NCBI GenBank assembly: GCA_021442155.1
Contig: CM038214.1
Coordinates: 144,494,488 to 144,558,487, forward strand
Length of the DNA: 64,000 nucleotides
Reading direction: 5' to 3'
DNA from: Cymbidium sinense
Taxonomy: Eukaryota > Streptophyta > Magnoliopsida > Asparagales > Orchidaceae
Part shown: positions 22,867 to 36,420 of the stretch, piece by piece
Numbering within the stretch: the stretch's first letter is position 1
Layout of the letters: each line of letters opens with the position of its first letter
Notes under the pieces: model-generated
Database searches by the model: none
Told to the model about the DNA's origin: nothing
The model's input: only the letters and a program-made list of their open reading frames with translations
Program-made: the position numbers and the translations under genes

Positions 22867-23804
22867 TTTAAAATTAAGTAAACTAGGTTTAGGTTTATTT
22901 AGTTTATTTTTTATTTATTTGGGTTTTTTAATTTAGGTTTTTTTATTTAATTAAATTTATTTATTTTAGGTTTATTTATTTTAGTTTAGACTTTTTATTT
23001 TAGTTTATTTCTTAGGTTTGGGTTTAGTTTTTAGGTGAGTTTTATTTTTATTTTATTTTTTTAGGTTTAGGTTTTATTTTTTTTAGGTTTAAGTTTTTAT
23101 TTTATTTTTTATGTTTTGGTTTTAAGTTTTATTTTAGGTTTTTTTCTTTAGGGTTTATTTATAGTTTATTTTATTTTATTTAGTTTTGGTTTAGGTTTTG
23201 GTTTAGTTTATTTTAGGTTTAGGTTTAGGTTTTATTTATTTTAGTTTAGTTTATTTTAGTTTAGGTTTAGGTTTAATTTTATTTTATTTTATTTATTTTA
23301 TTTTTATATTAAATTTAGGTTTTTTTTTAGTTTAGCATTTAGATTTTATTTTTTATTTATTTTTAGGTTTTTTTTTAGGTGTATTTTTTAGGTTTAGGTT
23401 TTATTTAGTTTTATTTTATTTTAGTTTAGGTTTATTTTTATTTTTAGTTTAGTTATTATTTTATTTAGCTTTTTTAATTTTTTAGCTTAATTTAGGTTTT
23501 TATTTACTTTATTTTATTTTAGTTTTTTGTTTTTATTTTATTTTCTTTTTAGGTTTAAGTTAAGGTTTAGGTTTAGGTTTTAGTTTATATTTTTATTTAA
23601 TTTTATTTATTTATTTTATTTTTAGGTTTTCTTTTTTTTTAGGTTTAGGTTTTTAGATTTTGGGGTTTAGGGTTTAGGTTTAGGTTTAGGGTTTAGGGTT
23701 TAGGGTTTTGGTTTAGGTTTAGGGTTTATGATTTAGGGTTTAGGGTTTAGGTTTAGGTTTAAGGTTTAGGTTTAAGTTTTAGTTTAGGGTTTAGGGTTTA
23801 GGTT
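22867..23804 (+). repeat. Satellite unit with AATTAAGTAAACT anchor
   Basis: It starts with AAATTAAGTAAACTAGG near 22871, runs through TTTAGG/TTTATTTT words, and ends in about 150 bp of TTTAGGG-rich text (23650-23804) that leads into GR-RBP copy 3. It is one full unit of the composite satellite. Confidence 0.75.
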
Positions 23805-24287
23805 GTTTTTTAAACAGAGAAAAATTCATATTCAACATTTCTTCTTTTCGATTTCATCAACTAAGTAGCGCCCTAAGTTTTATAAGACAGAACTGACGAC
23901 ATAGATAAAAAATGAGCACCAATAGAGCACAAAAATCCTAGATAAGTAGAGCCCTCTCTATTGTAAAGACATAGTTCCATAAGTAGCATCAGATCGGCCA
24001 TTCTTCAATTTCTCCAGTTCCCATCAAAACCACCACAGCCTCTCAAGTAGCAGGATCTGCCATCATATCCCCGATCTCTCCCTCCGCCACCACCATGGAT
24101 GTAACCTCCATCACTCTTCCCGCCTCCATAACTTCCACTGCTCTGACCACCACCTCGATATCCACTAGTACCTCAAGATCCCCCACCACCATTATGATAA
24201 CCACCACCTCCACCTTAGCCTCCACCACCAGAACTTGACTGAGCCTTATTGATGGTGATGTTCTTGTAGTCAAGGTTCTTCTCATTC
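23805..24287 (-). pseudogene. GR-RBP gene 3' fragment, copy 3
   Basis: On the minus strand the frame reads NITINKAQS, then a glycine-rich tail (GGGGYHNGGGGS, GGYIHGGGGGRDRGYDG) and a clean family-type C-terminus, FDGNWRN followed by TGA. This is the best evidence that the fragments come from the end of a GR-RBP gene. Two in-frame stops break the glycine-rich part. The 3' untranslated region shares its words (ACATAGATAAAAAATGAGC, TTCATCAAC on +) with the other copies. Confidence 0.88.
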
Positions 24288-27200
24288 CTAGGATTTAAGG
24301 TTAGTTTAGGGTTTAGGGTTTAGGGTTAGGTTAGGGTTTAGGGTTGTAGGTTTTTGTGTTTAGGGTTTAGGGTTTTGGGTATTATGGTTTAGGGTTTAGG
24401 GTTTAGGTTTTAAGGTTAGGGTTTAGGGTTTAGTTTAGAGTTTAGGATTAGGGTTTATGGTTTAAGATTTAGGGTTTTTTAGGGTTTAGTGTTTAGGGTT
24501 GTAGGTTCAGGGTTTAGGGTTAGTTTTTGGGTTTATGGTTTACGATTTCATATTTAATGTTTAGAACTTTTTTTTAAATTAAGTAAATCGGTAAGTTTAG
24601 GTTCATTTAGTTTATATTTTATTTTTTTTAAGTTTATTTTATTTTTAATTTTTATTTAGGTTTATTTTTTATTTTTATTTAGTTTAGGTCTTTTATTTTA
24701 GTTTATTTTTTAGGTTGAGGTTTAAGTTTAAGTTTATTTTTTAGTTGAGTTTTATTTTTATTTTATTTTCAGGTTTAGGTTTTATTTTTTATTTTGAGGT
24801 TAGGTTTAGGTTTTATAATATTTTTTTTAGATTTAGGTTTAGGTTATTTTAGGTTTTATTTTTTAGTTTAGGTTTAGGTTTATTTTTAGTTTATTTTATT
24901 TTATTTAGTTTAGGTTTAGTTTAGGTTTAGTTTATTTTAGGTTAGGTTTAGGTTTTATTTATTTTAGTTTAGTTTATTTTAATTTAGGTTTATGTTTATT
25001 TAATTTTGTTTATATTTTAGGTTTACATTTTATCTTTTAGTTTAGGGTTTAAGATTTATTTTTATTTATTTTTAGGTTTTATTTTTTAGGTTTAGGTTTT
25101 TACTATATTTTATTTTAGGTTTATTTTATTTTTATTTTTTATTTAGTTTTTATTTTATTAACATTTTTTATATTTAGGTTTATTTTATTTTTTTAGTTTA
25201 GTTTAGGTTTTTCTTTATTTTATATTAGTTTATTTTTATTTTATTTTATTTTATTTTGTTTTATTTATAATTTTAGTTTAGGTATTTATTTGATTTTATT
25301 TTTTAATTTTATTTAGGTTTAAGTTTTTTTCTTTATTTTATTTTTAGGTTTTATTTAGTTTAGGTTTAGGTTTTTAGGTTTGTGGGATTTAGGGTTTATG
25401 TTTTAGGGTTTTAGGGTTTAGGGTTTAGGGTTAGGGTTTAGGATTTAGTGTTTAGGCTTTATGGTTTAAGGTTTTTTGGGTTTATGGTTCATGGTTTAGG
25501 GTAAGCTTAGGGTGTAGGGTTAATTTAGGGTTTAGGCTTTAAGGTTTAGAGTTTTTAGGGGTTTAGGGTTTAGGCTTTATGATTTAGGGTTTTAGGGTTT
25601 AAGTTAAGGGTTTAGGGTTTAGGTTTAAGTTTAGTTAGTTAGTTTAGCATTTAGGGTTTAGTTTAGGTTTAGGTGTTTAGGATTTTGGGTTTAGGGTTCA
25701 TTTTAGGGTTAAGGGTTTAGGGTTTTGGGTTATTTTTCAAAAAAAAAATTAAGTAAACTAGTAGGTTTAGGTTTAGATATTTTATTTATTATTTATTTTA
25801 ATTTTTATTTAGGTTTATTTTTAATTTTAATTAGCATTTATTTATTTTAGGTTTATTTATTTTAGTTTAGGTTTTTTATTTTAATTTATTTTTTAGGTTC
25901 AGGCTTAGGTTTATGTTATTTTTGTGTTTAGTTTATTTTTTTTATTTTGAGGATTGGGGTTATGTTTTTATTTTTTATTTATAGTTTTATGTTTTAGGTT
26001 TTTATTTTAGGTTTATTTTTAGGTTTTATTTTTTAGTTTAGGTTTAGGTTTATTTTTAGTTTATGTAGTTTAGGGTTTAGGCTAAGTTTATTTTAGGTTT
26101 AGGTTTAGGTTTTATTTATTTTAGTTTAGTTTATTTTAGTTAAGGTTTATGTTTATTTTATTTTTATTTTTGGTTTAGTTTCTATTTTTAGTATGGGTTT
26201 TGGGTTTTATTTTTTATTTATTTTTAGGTTTAGGTTTTTATTTATTTTTTATTTTATTTTATTTTAGGTTTATTTTATTTTTATTTTATGTTTATTTTTA
26301 TTATATTTAGGTTTTTTATTTTTAGGTTTATTTTATTTTATAGTTTAGTTTAGGTTTTTATTTATTTTATTTTATTTTAATTTTTTATTTTCTCTGTTAT
26401 TTTATTTTTAGGTTTAGGTTTAGGTTTAGGTTTAAGTTTTAGTTTAGCTTTCAATTTATTTTATTATTTTATTTTATTTAGGTTTATGTTTTCTTATTTA
26501 ATTTATTTTTAGGTTTTATTTTGTTTAGGTTTAGGTTTTTTGGTTTTTTGGGGTTTAGGATTCAGGTTTTAGGGTTTAGCGTTTAGGGTTTAGGGTTTGG
26601 GATTTAGGTTTTAAGGTTTTGTATTATAAATTTTAGGGTTTAGGGTTTGGGGTTTAGGTTTTAAGGTTTAGGGTTGTAGATTTTTTGGATTAATGTTTAG
26701 GATTTAAGGTTTTTTTATTTGTTATAATTTTTTAAAAATTGTTTTATTTTTTTTAAAATTAAGTAAACTCGTAGGTTTATGATTATTTAGTTTATTTATT
26801 ATTTATTTCAGTTTATTTTATTTTTTATTTTTATTTAGGTTTATTTTTTATTTAGTTTAGTTTATTTATTTTAGGTTTATCTATTTTAGTTATTTTTTTA
26901 GGTTTAAGTTTATTTTTATTTTTAGGTTTAGGTTTAGGTTTTTATTTTATTTTTTAAGGTTTAGGTTTTAGCTTTTTATTTTAGTTTTATTTTAGGTATT
27001 ATTTTTTAGTTTAGGTTTAGGTTTATTGATAGTTCATTTTATTTTATTTGGTTTAGGTTTAGTTTATTTTTGGTTTAGGCTTAGGTTTTATTTATTTTAG
27101 TTTAGTTCATCTTAGTTTAGGATTAGGTTTATATTATTGTTATTTTAGGTTTAGTTTTTTTTTTAATTTAGGATTTAATTTATTTGGAGGTATAGTTTAT

Positions 27201-30200
27201 GGGTTTATGTTTTTATTTCATTTTTATTTTATTTTATTTTAGGTAGTTTTATATTTTAGGTTTAGTTTTTATTTTATATAAGTTTTTTTATTTTTAGTTT
27301 AGTTTATGTTTTTATTTATTTTATTTTAGTTTAGTTTTTATTATTTATTTTATTATATTTTTAGGTTTAGGTTTTAGTTTATGTTTTTATTTTATTTTAT
27401 TTTTTTTTCATATTATTTGGTTTAGGTTTTCTATTTATTTTATTTTAGGTTTATTGAGTTTAGGTTTAGGATTTTAGCTTTTAGGGTTTGTGGTTTAGGG
27501 CTTAGGTTTTAGGTTTTAATTTAGGTTTATTTTAGGTTTTATTTCTTAGTTTAGGTTTAGGTTTACTTTTAGTTTATTTTATATTTAGTTTTTTAGATTT
27601 AGGTTTAGTTTATTTTGGTTTAGGTTTAGGTTTTAATTATTTTAGTTTTTATTTTAGTTTAGGTTTAGGATTATTTTATTTATATTTTAGGTTTAGTTTA
27701 TATTTTTAGTTTGGGGTTTGGGTTTTATTTTTGTTTATTTCTAGGTTTTATTTTTTAGCTTTAAGGTTTTATTTAGTTTTTATTTAATTTTAATTTATGT
27801 TTATTTTAATTTAATTTTATGTTTAGTTTTTATTTTATACAAGTTTTTTATTCTTAAGTTTATTTTATATATTTTTTAGTTTAGTTTATGTTTTTATTTA
27901 ATTTTATTATTTTATTTTATTTAGATTTTATTTTTTTATTTATTTTATTTTTGGTTATATTTACTTTATCTTTAGATTTTTAGGTTTTTATGATTTAGGT
28001 TTAGGGTTTAGGGTTTAGAGTTTAGGGTTTTAAGGTTTAGGATTTTACTCTTTAGAGTTTTGGGTTAGGTTTAGGGTTTAGTGTTTAGGCATTAGGGTTT
28101 ATAGTTTTTAGGGTTTAGGGTTTAGTGTTAGCTTAGGGTTTAGGGTTAGTTTAGGGTTTAAGGCTTAGGATTTTTAGGGTTAAGGGTTTATTCTTTAGGG
28201 TTAATTCAGGGTTTAGGGTTTTAGGGTTTAGGATTATGGTTTAGGGTTTAGGTTTTAGTTTATGGTTTTGGTTTTAGGGTCTAGGGTTTAGGGTTTTGGG
28301 TTGTAGGAAAAGGGTTGTAGCTTTAGGGTTCAAGGTTTAGGGTTTAGGGTTAGGGTTTAGGGTTTTGGATTTAGGGTTTATGGTTGCTTTTAAAATTAAG
28401 TAAACTGGTAGGTTTAGGTTTTTTTTCAATTTATTTTATATTTATTTTAATTTCAATTTTTATCTTTAGGTTTATTTTTTTTATATTTATTTATTGTTAG
28501 GTTTTTTATTTTAGTTTAGTTTTAGGTTTAGTTTTAGGTTTAGTTTATTTTTGGTTTAATTTTATTTTAATTTTTTATTTTTTAAGTTTAGGTTTATTTT
28601 TTATTTTTTGGTTTAGGTTTAAGTTTTATTTTATTTTTTTAGGTTTAGGTTTTAGGTTATTATTTTAAGTTTATTTTTAAGTTTTGTTTTTTAGTTTAAG
28701 ATTAGTTTTCTTTTTAGATTATTTTATTTTATTTACTTTAGGGTTTAGGTTTAGTTTACTTTAGGTTTAGGATTAGGTTTTATATATTTTAGTTTAGGTT
28801 TACATTTATAATATTTTGATTATTTTATTTTTAATTAGGTTTATTTTTTATTTTTAGTTTAGGATTTGGGTTTTATTTTATTTTTACTTTTAGGTTTAGG
28901 TTTTTATTTAGTTTTTATTTTATTTTATTTTAGGTTTATTTTTTTATTTTATTTTTTTATTTTAGATTTTATTTTAGCTTTATATTATTTTATAATTAGT
29001 TTAGTTTATTTTTAGATTTTATTTTTTATTTTATTTTATTTTTAGGTTTAGGTTAATGTTTAGTTTTTTATTTTATAGTTTTATTTTAATTTTATTTTAT
29101 TTTTTTATTTTACTTAAGTTTACGTTCTTTTATTTATTTTCTATTTTAGGTTTAATTTAGTTTAGGTTTAGGTTTTTAGGTTTTTAGGGTTTAGGGTTTA
29201 AGGTTTAGGGTTTAGGGTTTAGATTTAGGCTTTAGGGTTGAGGGTTGAAGATTTTAGGGTTTAGTGTTTAGGGTTTAGGGTTTTGGGTTAGGTTTCAGGG
29301 TTTAAGGTTATAGATTTTAGTGTTTTGTGTTTAGGGTTTAGGGTTTAGGGTTTAGGGTCTGTGGTTTAGATTTTTTTTAAATTTATTTTTAATTTTTAAA
29401 ATTTATTTATTTATTCTAAATAAAGTAAACTCATAGGTTTGTGTTTATTTAGATTATTTATTTTTTATTTATTTTTATTTTTTAATTTAGGTTTATTTAT
29501 ATTTTTTTAGTTTAGTTTATTTATTTTATTTTTTTTTAGTTATTTTAGGTTTATTTATTTTAGTTTAGTTTTATTTTATTTTATTTTTAGGTTTAGGTTT
29601 TATTTTATTTTCATGATTAGATTTAAGTTTTTATTTTATTTTTTAGGTTTAGGTTTTAGGTTTTATTTTAGTTTAATTTTAGATTTAGGGTTTAGGTTTA
29701 GTTTAATTCAGGTTTAGATTTAGATTTTATTTATTTTAGTTTAGTTTATTCTAGTTTAGGTTTAAGTTTATATTGTTGTTAATTAGTTTTAGTTTTTTTT
29801 AGTTTAGTGTTTAGGTTTTATTTTATTTTTATTTTTATGTTGTATTTTGAGGATTATTTTTTAGGTTTAGGTTTTTATTTAGTTTTTATTTTATTTTATT
29901 TTTATTTTAATTGTATTTCTTTTTTATTTTAGTTTAGTTTAGGTTTTTATTTATTTTATTTTATTTTAGATTTTATTTTTTATTTTATTTTATTTTAAGG
30001 TTTAGGGCTTAGCTTTTAAGTTTATTTTTAGGGTTAATTTTTTAGTTTAGGTTTAGGTTTTCATTTAGTTTATTTTATTTTATTTAATTTAGGATTTAGG
30101 TTTAGTTTATTTCATGTTTAGATTTACTTTTAGTTTATTGTAGTTTTATTTATTTTAGTTTAGTTTATCTTAGTTTAGGTTTAGGTTCATATTATTGTTA

Positions 30201-33080
30201 TTTTAGGTTTAGGTTTTCTTTTAGTTTAGGGTTTAGGTTTTATTTTTTTATTTTTTTATAGGTTTATTTTTTAGGTTTAGGTTTTTGTTAAGTTTTTCTT
30301 TTATTTTATGTTTATTTTTTATTTTAGGTTTTATTTTTATTTTATTTAGGTTTTATTTTTAGTTTAGTTTAGGTTTTATTTTATTTTATATTAGTTGATT
30401 TTTTTCTTTTTAGGATTAGGTTTTAGTTTATGTTTTATTTTACTTTATTTTTCATTTTATTTTGGTTTAGGTTTATTTATTTTAATTTTAGGTTTTATTT
30501 AGTTCTTTAGGGTTTTAGCTTTTTGAGTTCGGGTCTTAGGTTTTTTATTTTAGGTTTTATTTTTTAATTTAGGTTTAGGTTTACTTTGTTTTATTATTTT
30601 TGGTTTAATTTAGATTTATTTTTTTAGGTTTAAGCTTTAGTTTAAATTATTTTAGTTTAGTTTATTTTAGTTTAGGTTTAGTTTTATTTTATTTTTATTT
30701 TAGGTTTAGTTTTTATTTTTAGCTTAGTGTTTGGTTTTTATTTATTTATTTATTTTTAGGTTTATTTTTTGTGTTTAGGCTTTTATTTAATTTTTATTTT
30801 AGGCTTTTTTTTATTCTTAGTTTATTTTTTTTAGTTTAGCTTAGGTTATTATTTATTTTATTTTAGTTTTTATTTTATTTTTCTTTTAGGTTTAGGTTTA
30901 GGTTTTAGTTTAGGTTCTAATTTAATTAAAAATTTTTATTCTATGTAGATTTTATTTTTTTATTTATTTTTTAAGGGTTTATTTATTTCAAGTTTAGGTT
31001 TTTACAGTTTAGGGTTTAGGGTTTAGGATTTAGGGTTAAAGTTTGGGGTTTAGGATTTAGGATTTAGGGTTTTGTGATTAGGCTTTAGAGTTTAGGGTTT
31101 TAAGTGTTTAGGGTTTACAGTTTAGGGTTAGCTTGGGGTTTAGGGTTAGTTTAGGGTTTAGAGTTTTTAGGGTTTAGGGTTTATGATTTAGGGTTAATTT
31201 AAGATTTAGGGTTTTAGGGTTTATGGTTAGGGTTTAGGATTAGTTAGTTTAGGGTTTAGGTTTATGGTTTTAAGATTTTTATGGTTTATAGTTTAAGTTG
31301 TAGGTTTATGGGTTTAGGTTCAGTTTAGGGTTTAGGGTTTAGGGTTTTGGATTTATGGGATAGGTTTTAAAAATTTAGGTTTTGGTTATTTTTAGTTTAT
31401 TTAGTTTATTTTTTATTTATTTTAGTTTTTTTTTTATTTTTTTATTTTTCTTTAGGTTTATTTTTATATTTATTTATTTTAGTTTAATTTTTAGGTTTAG
31501 GTTTAGGTTTATATATTTTAATTTAGTTTTATTTTTATTTTATTTTTTAGGTTTAGGTTTTATTTTTTATTTTTATTCTATGTAAGTTTAATTTTTCTAT
31601 TTATTTTATGGGTTTATTTATTTAGGTTTAGCTTTTATTTTAGGTTTATAGGTTTAGGTTTAGGGTTTAGGGTTTTAGGGTTTAGGTTAGGGTTAAGATT
31701 AGGTTTGGATTTAGTTTAGGGTTTTGTGATTACTTTAGGGTTTAGGGTTTTGCATTTAGTTTAGGGTTTAGTTAGGGTTTAGGAGTTTAGGTTTATTAGG
31801 GTTTAGGGTTTATGATTTAGGGTTAATTTAAGATTTAGGGTTTTAGGGTTTAGGGTTAGGGTTTATGGTTTTTTAAGATTTAGGGTCTATAGTTTAGGGT
31901 TTAGAGTTGTAGGTTTAGGGTTGTAGCTTTAGGGTTCATGGTTTAAGTTTTTAGGGTTTAGGGTTTTGGATATGTTAGGTATAGGTTTTTTTAAAAAAAA
32001 AAGTGAGATGGTAGGTTTAGGTTATTTTTAGTATATTTAGTTTATTTTTTATTTATTTTAGTTTATTTTATTTTTTAATTTTTCTTTAGGTTTTTTTTAT
32101 ATTTATTTATTTTAGTTTAATATTTAGGTTTAGGTTTGGTTTATTTATATTTTAATTTAGTTTTATTTTTATTTTATTTTTTAGGTTTAGGTTTTATTTT
32201 TTATTTTTAGGTTTATGTTTATGTTTAAGTTTAAGGTTACTATTTTAGGTTTATTTTTAGGTTTTATTTATTAGTTTAGGTTTAGGTTTATTTTTAGTTT
32301 ATTTTATTTTATTTACTTTAGGGTTTAGGTTTTATTTATTTTAGTTTAGTTTATTTTATTTTATTTTTTTAGTTTTAGTTTTTTTTAAGTTTAAAGTTTA
32401 GGTTTCATTATTTATTTTTTTTTGTTTTATTTTTAGGTTTATTTTTTAGGTTTAAGTTTTTATTTAGTTTTTATTTTATTTTTTTTAGGATTATTTTATT
32501 TTATTTTTGTTTTTATTTATTTTGTTTAGGTTTTTTATTTTTAGGTTTATTTTATTTTATTTTATTTAATTTTATAGATTTAGGTTTTATTTAGGTTTAG
32601 ATTAGATTTTAGTTTAGGTTTATTTATTTTATTTTATTAGTTTTATTTAGGTTTAGGTCTTTTTATTTATTTTATTTTTAGGTTTTTATTTAGTTTAAGT
32701 TTAGGTTTTTAGGGTTTAGGGTTTAGTGTTTAGGTTTAGGGTTAGGGCTTAGGGTTTTAGGGTTTAGGGTTTACTATTAGGGTTTAGGGTTTAGGATTTA
32801 GGGTTTAGTGTTTAGTCTTTAAGATTTAGGGTTTCTATGGTTTAGGGTTTAGGGTTTAGGTTTATAGTTTATTTAGGTTTAGGTTTAGGGTTTGGGGTTT
32901 TGTTTAGTTTAGTGTTTAGGGTTTAGTTTAGGGTTTGTGGTTTAGGGTTTAGGGTTTAGTTTAGGGTTTAGGTTAGGGTTTTCTTTTATTTTTTTATTTT
33001 TTGTTTAGGGTTTAGGGTTTATGGTTTAAGGTATATGGTTTATGTTTTAGGTTTAAAGTTGTTTTTTTTAGGGTTTAGGG
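24288..33080 (+). repeat. Telomere-derived T-rich satellite, 8.8 kb
   Basis: Units of TTTAGG/TTTATTTT text alternate with TTTAGGG-rich text, G-rich strand on + throughout. Anchor words related to AATTAAGTAAACTRGTAGG occur near 24577, 25747, 26757, 28393, 29419, 31996 and, decayed, near 31366, giving intervals of about 0.6-2 kb. Inside units the same order of words returns, for example TTTTTAGTTTAGGTTTAGG followed by TTTATTTTTAGTTTATTT. An open frame at 31382-31585 encodes almost only Phe, Ile, Leu and Tyr and is an artefact of TTT-rich repeat. No gene remains recognisable. Confidence 0.8.
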
Positions 33081-33400
33081 TTTTCTTTTTTAACAAGAAT
33101 AAATTATTCAACATTTTCATTTTGATTTCATCAATCAAGTAACCCAATTTCTTTAAGACACAAGGGACATAGATAAAAAATGAGATAGTGCAAATAAAAC
33201 CCTTTGGTCATCTCTATTGTAAAGCAGTTCCATAAGTAGGTGTATCAGCGTTCTTATTTCTATAGTTCCCATTAGAACCTCGGCCTTTAGGATATTATAT
33301 TTCTTCTTTATTTATAACCTCCATCGTCCTCCCACCTCCATAACCACCACCACCTCCATATCCACCAAGTTTATCTGGTTAGATGTTTTTAGTTCATAGG
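33081..33400 (-). pseudogene. GR-RBP gene 3' fragment, copy 4 (strongly decayed)
   Basis: The 3' untranslated words (AACATTTTCATTTTGATTTC, AAGACACAAG, ACATAGATAAAAAATGAG on +) are clear, and a short glycine-rich run on minus corresponds to CCACCTCCATAACCACCACC on +. Large internal deletions remove most of the coding part, and the RRM remnant is barely traceable near 33380-33400. It has lost about a third of the usual length. Confidence 0.75.
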
Positions 33401-34721
33401 TTTTATTTTAGGTTTAGTTTATTAGGTTTATTTATTTCAAATTTATTTAGTCACTTTAGTTTATTTGGTGTTTAGGGTTTAGGGTTTAGGTTAGGGTTTT
33501 GGGTTTGGGGTTTTATTGAGGGTTTAGGGTTTAAGTTTTAGTTTAGGTTTATTTTAGTGTTTATGATTTAAGGGTTTAGGTTTAGGTTTTAGTGTTTTAG
33601 GGTTTAGGTTTAGGTTTAGGGTTTAGGTTTAGTTTAGGATTTTAGGCTTTAGGATGTTTAGGTTTTGGTTTGGAGCTTAGGATTTTAGGTTTAGGTTTAG
33701 GGTTTAGGGTTGTAGGTTTATGGTTTAGGATTTAGTTTGTTTTAAGTTTAGGGTTTAGGATTTTTAAGTTTAGGGTTTAGGTTTTGGGTTTGCATTTTCT
33801 TTTATTTAAGTAAACCTTTAGGTTTATGTTTATTTTATATTTATTTTAGTTTATTTTATTTTATATTTTTATTTAGTTTAGTTTATCTATTTTAGGTTTA
33901 TTATTTTAAGTTTAGTTTTTTTTAAAAAAAATTAGTTTATTTTTTAAGTTTAGGTTTAGGTGTATGTTTATTTTTTTGTTTAGTTTTATTTTTATTTTAC
34001 TTTTAGGTTGAGGTTTTATTTTTTATTTTTAAGTTCAGGTTAAAGTTTTTTTTTTATTTTTTTTGGTTTAGGTTTACTTTTAATTTATTTTACTTTATTT
34101 AGTTTAGGATTTAGGATTAGTTTATTTTAGGTTAGGTTTAGGTTTTATTTATTTTTGTTTAGTTTATTTTAGTCTATGTTTAGGTTTATTTTATTTAGTT
34201 TATTTTATTTTTATTTAAGGTTTACTTTTTATTTTTAGTTTATGTTTGGGTTTTATTTTTTATTTATTCCTAGGTTTTACATTTAAGTTTATTTTTTAGT
34301 TTTAGGTTTTTATTTAGTTTTTATTTTATTTTATTTATATTTTTTGTTAAGTTTTTTCTTTAGGTTGTTTATTCTTAGGTTTGTTTTATTTTTTAGTTTA
34401 GTTTAGGCTTTTATTTATTTTTTTAATTTTTATTAATTATTTTATTTTATTTTATTTTTAGGTTTTATTTAGTTTAAATTTTAGTTTTTAGGTTTTTATG
34501 GTTTAGGTTTTTGGGTTTAGGGTTTTAGTGTTTAGGGTCTTTGGGTTTAGGGTTTAGGGTTTGGGGTTTAGGATTTAGTGTTTAGGCTTCAGGGTTTAGG
34601 GTTTTTAGGGTTTAGGGTTTAGGTTTAAGTTTTAGGGCTTAGCGTTAGCTTAGGGTTTAGGGTTAGATTAGGCTTTAGGGTTTAGGGTTTAGGGATAATG
34701 GTTAATTTAGGGTTTAAGGTT
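33401..34721 (+). repeat. Telomere-derived satellite up to the block 3 junction
   Basis: It has the same TTTAGG/TTTATTTT text with an anchor form (TTTAAGTAAACC) near 33804 and a TTTAGGG-rich end (34490-34720). It stops where retroelement leader sequence starts. Confidence 0.8.
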
Positions 34722-35640
34722 AAGGATTGGTTTTGAAAGCTTAGGAGCTCAAGATCACATGAGATGCAAGTTTTCTTCAAAAAGCTCCAACCCATTTTTG
34801 CCTAAGGATTGGTTTTGAAAGCATACCACGCTGGAGCTCAAGATTGGCGGCTCGAACAATTGAGGAACCTTCATCTAGTGGACACAGCCCTGTTGAGCAA
34901 CAATTGGATCAATTCTGATGATTTGGAGCTTGATTTTCATTGAAGTCTCACCTTTGGTGCTCAGGAAGCTTAGGAGATGATTCATTCTTGCTCAATGAGG
35001 CCTAGGGAAGGTACGTGCAAAGTTAATTTGAGTTTGATGGAGAAATAAGGAAGTTAGGTCAGAAATGGGAGTGCCCTATTTTGTGATAGACGGGAATGGC
35101 ATTTTCCAAAAGAGAAACAAGCTTAGGAGCTTAGGGAATGGATCTAGCGGGTTGTCTTGGGTAGCTAGGGATCTACGGAATGATGTTTGTGTGTGTTTGA
35201 GTGGAAACAAGGGGGTGTATACCCCTTTCATCTTGATCGGACAGTGGGATCAGATTTGGCTTCTAGTGGTCGATTGGCCTTTTCTGGGAGTCCTGGGTGG
35301 CAGGGAGTAGGTGAGTTGGCTCGGCTTGGTTGGTTGAAGGTGTGGAGGTGGCTGCAAAGGAGGAATCATGGGTGTTCTATGGGTTTCAAATGCTCCAATG
35401 GGCATGGGGAGGTGATTTTACCTCCCATGGGTCATAGCTGATCCAACCACCCCTTAAGTAAGGTTGGGAAGTGTCTTAGTTGCTAGGTGGACCATTCAGA
35501 GAGTACCAAGTGGCCAAGGAATAAAAATTACCACTTACATGGGTGATTTGTATCATGTGAAGCCCTTGACCTAAGGGTAGAATGATTATTTGCCATTAGG
35601 GGTTTGGGATTTGAAATACATACATATGGGTAGACAACTT
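34722..35640 (+). repeat. Retroelement leader-like segment, copy 2, with junction repeat
   Basis: The segment corresponds to about 10981-11840. It opens with AAGGATTGGTTTTGAAAGC (34722-34740), which occurs again at 34804-34822, its expected place in the leader. The extra copy therefore sits exactly at the border with the satellite. Two overlapping + frames (35065-35310, 35187-35441) match no known family and are not conserved as frames in the other copy. Confidence 0.7.
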
Positions 35641-36420
35641 GACATCTACTAGGTAGGAAGAGGCTAGAGGAGGCGTCAGGTGGAAAACCTCATTATTGGC
35701 CACTCAATAGAAGATATGTCCCAGCTACAAAAAGTACACCTGCTATCCATATAAACTTAGAACATATTTTATAGGATGAGTCTTATATGGTTAGCACACT
35801 AGCCAACTCTTCTCAGTAGTAGATTCCCTTGGAGGTGACACTTGAGCCAGATAGTGATGAAGACTGGGCTCTAAAGCAAAGCATAAGTGTGTCCATGTCT
35901 ATATGTGAAATAGTTAGACATCAGTTGAGAATCTTAGCTCTAACCCCACTTTCCTCTCAAAAAGCTGATGGTTTGGTAGTTAAGGAAGCCCCTAAGTCAT
36001 CCATAGGTGTGAAGACTCAAAGGTTCTTTTAGGGAGCATCATCCTCAAGTTAAGAAGTTGATGTAGAACTTGAGGATGATTCATATAAAGATTTAATAGA
36101 ATTACTTTTTGATTGATACTTTGCTTGTGTACATAATTTAGCAAAGAAAGGGTTAATCCCACATACTTGGTCAAAGCACAAGTCAGACTACTTCGAAATA
36201 ATATGGAAGAACAAATGCAAAAGCTTTCAATCAAGACTAGGACTAGGATTCGGTACAGTGGATCCAATCAGTGATGATGATTATTACTTAGTCCTCACTA
36301 ATCATTTGGAATTTGATATGTTTTTTTCAAATCATATTAACTCATATAAGGAGCTGTGCTTAGAAACTTCATATGATCTAGATGATTTTGAAGTCAAAGA
36401 TGCACTGCCATAGTTTGAAG
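35640..36420 (+). pseudogene. Protease-RT linker region, copy 2
   Basis: It corresponds to 14070-14770. A short clean frame at 35829-36032 includes MEVTLEPDSDEDWALKQS, an acidic pre-RT string that is broken in copy 1. A stop and a shift follow near 36030. Confidence 0.5.

Noticed and set aside
31382..31585. Phe/Ile/Leu-rich open frames, also 47912-48097, suggesting membrane peptides
   Set aside because: They are produced by TTTATTTT repeat, with no conserved start, and are absent from sister units.
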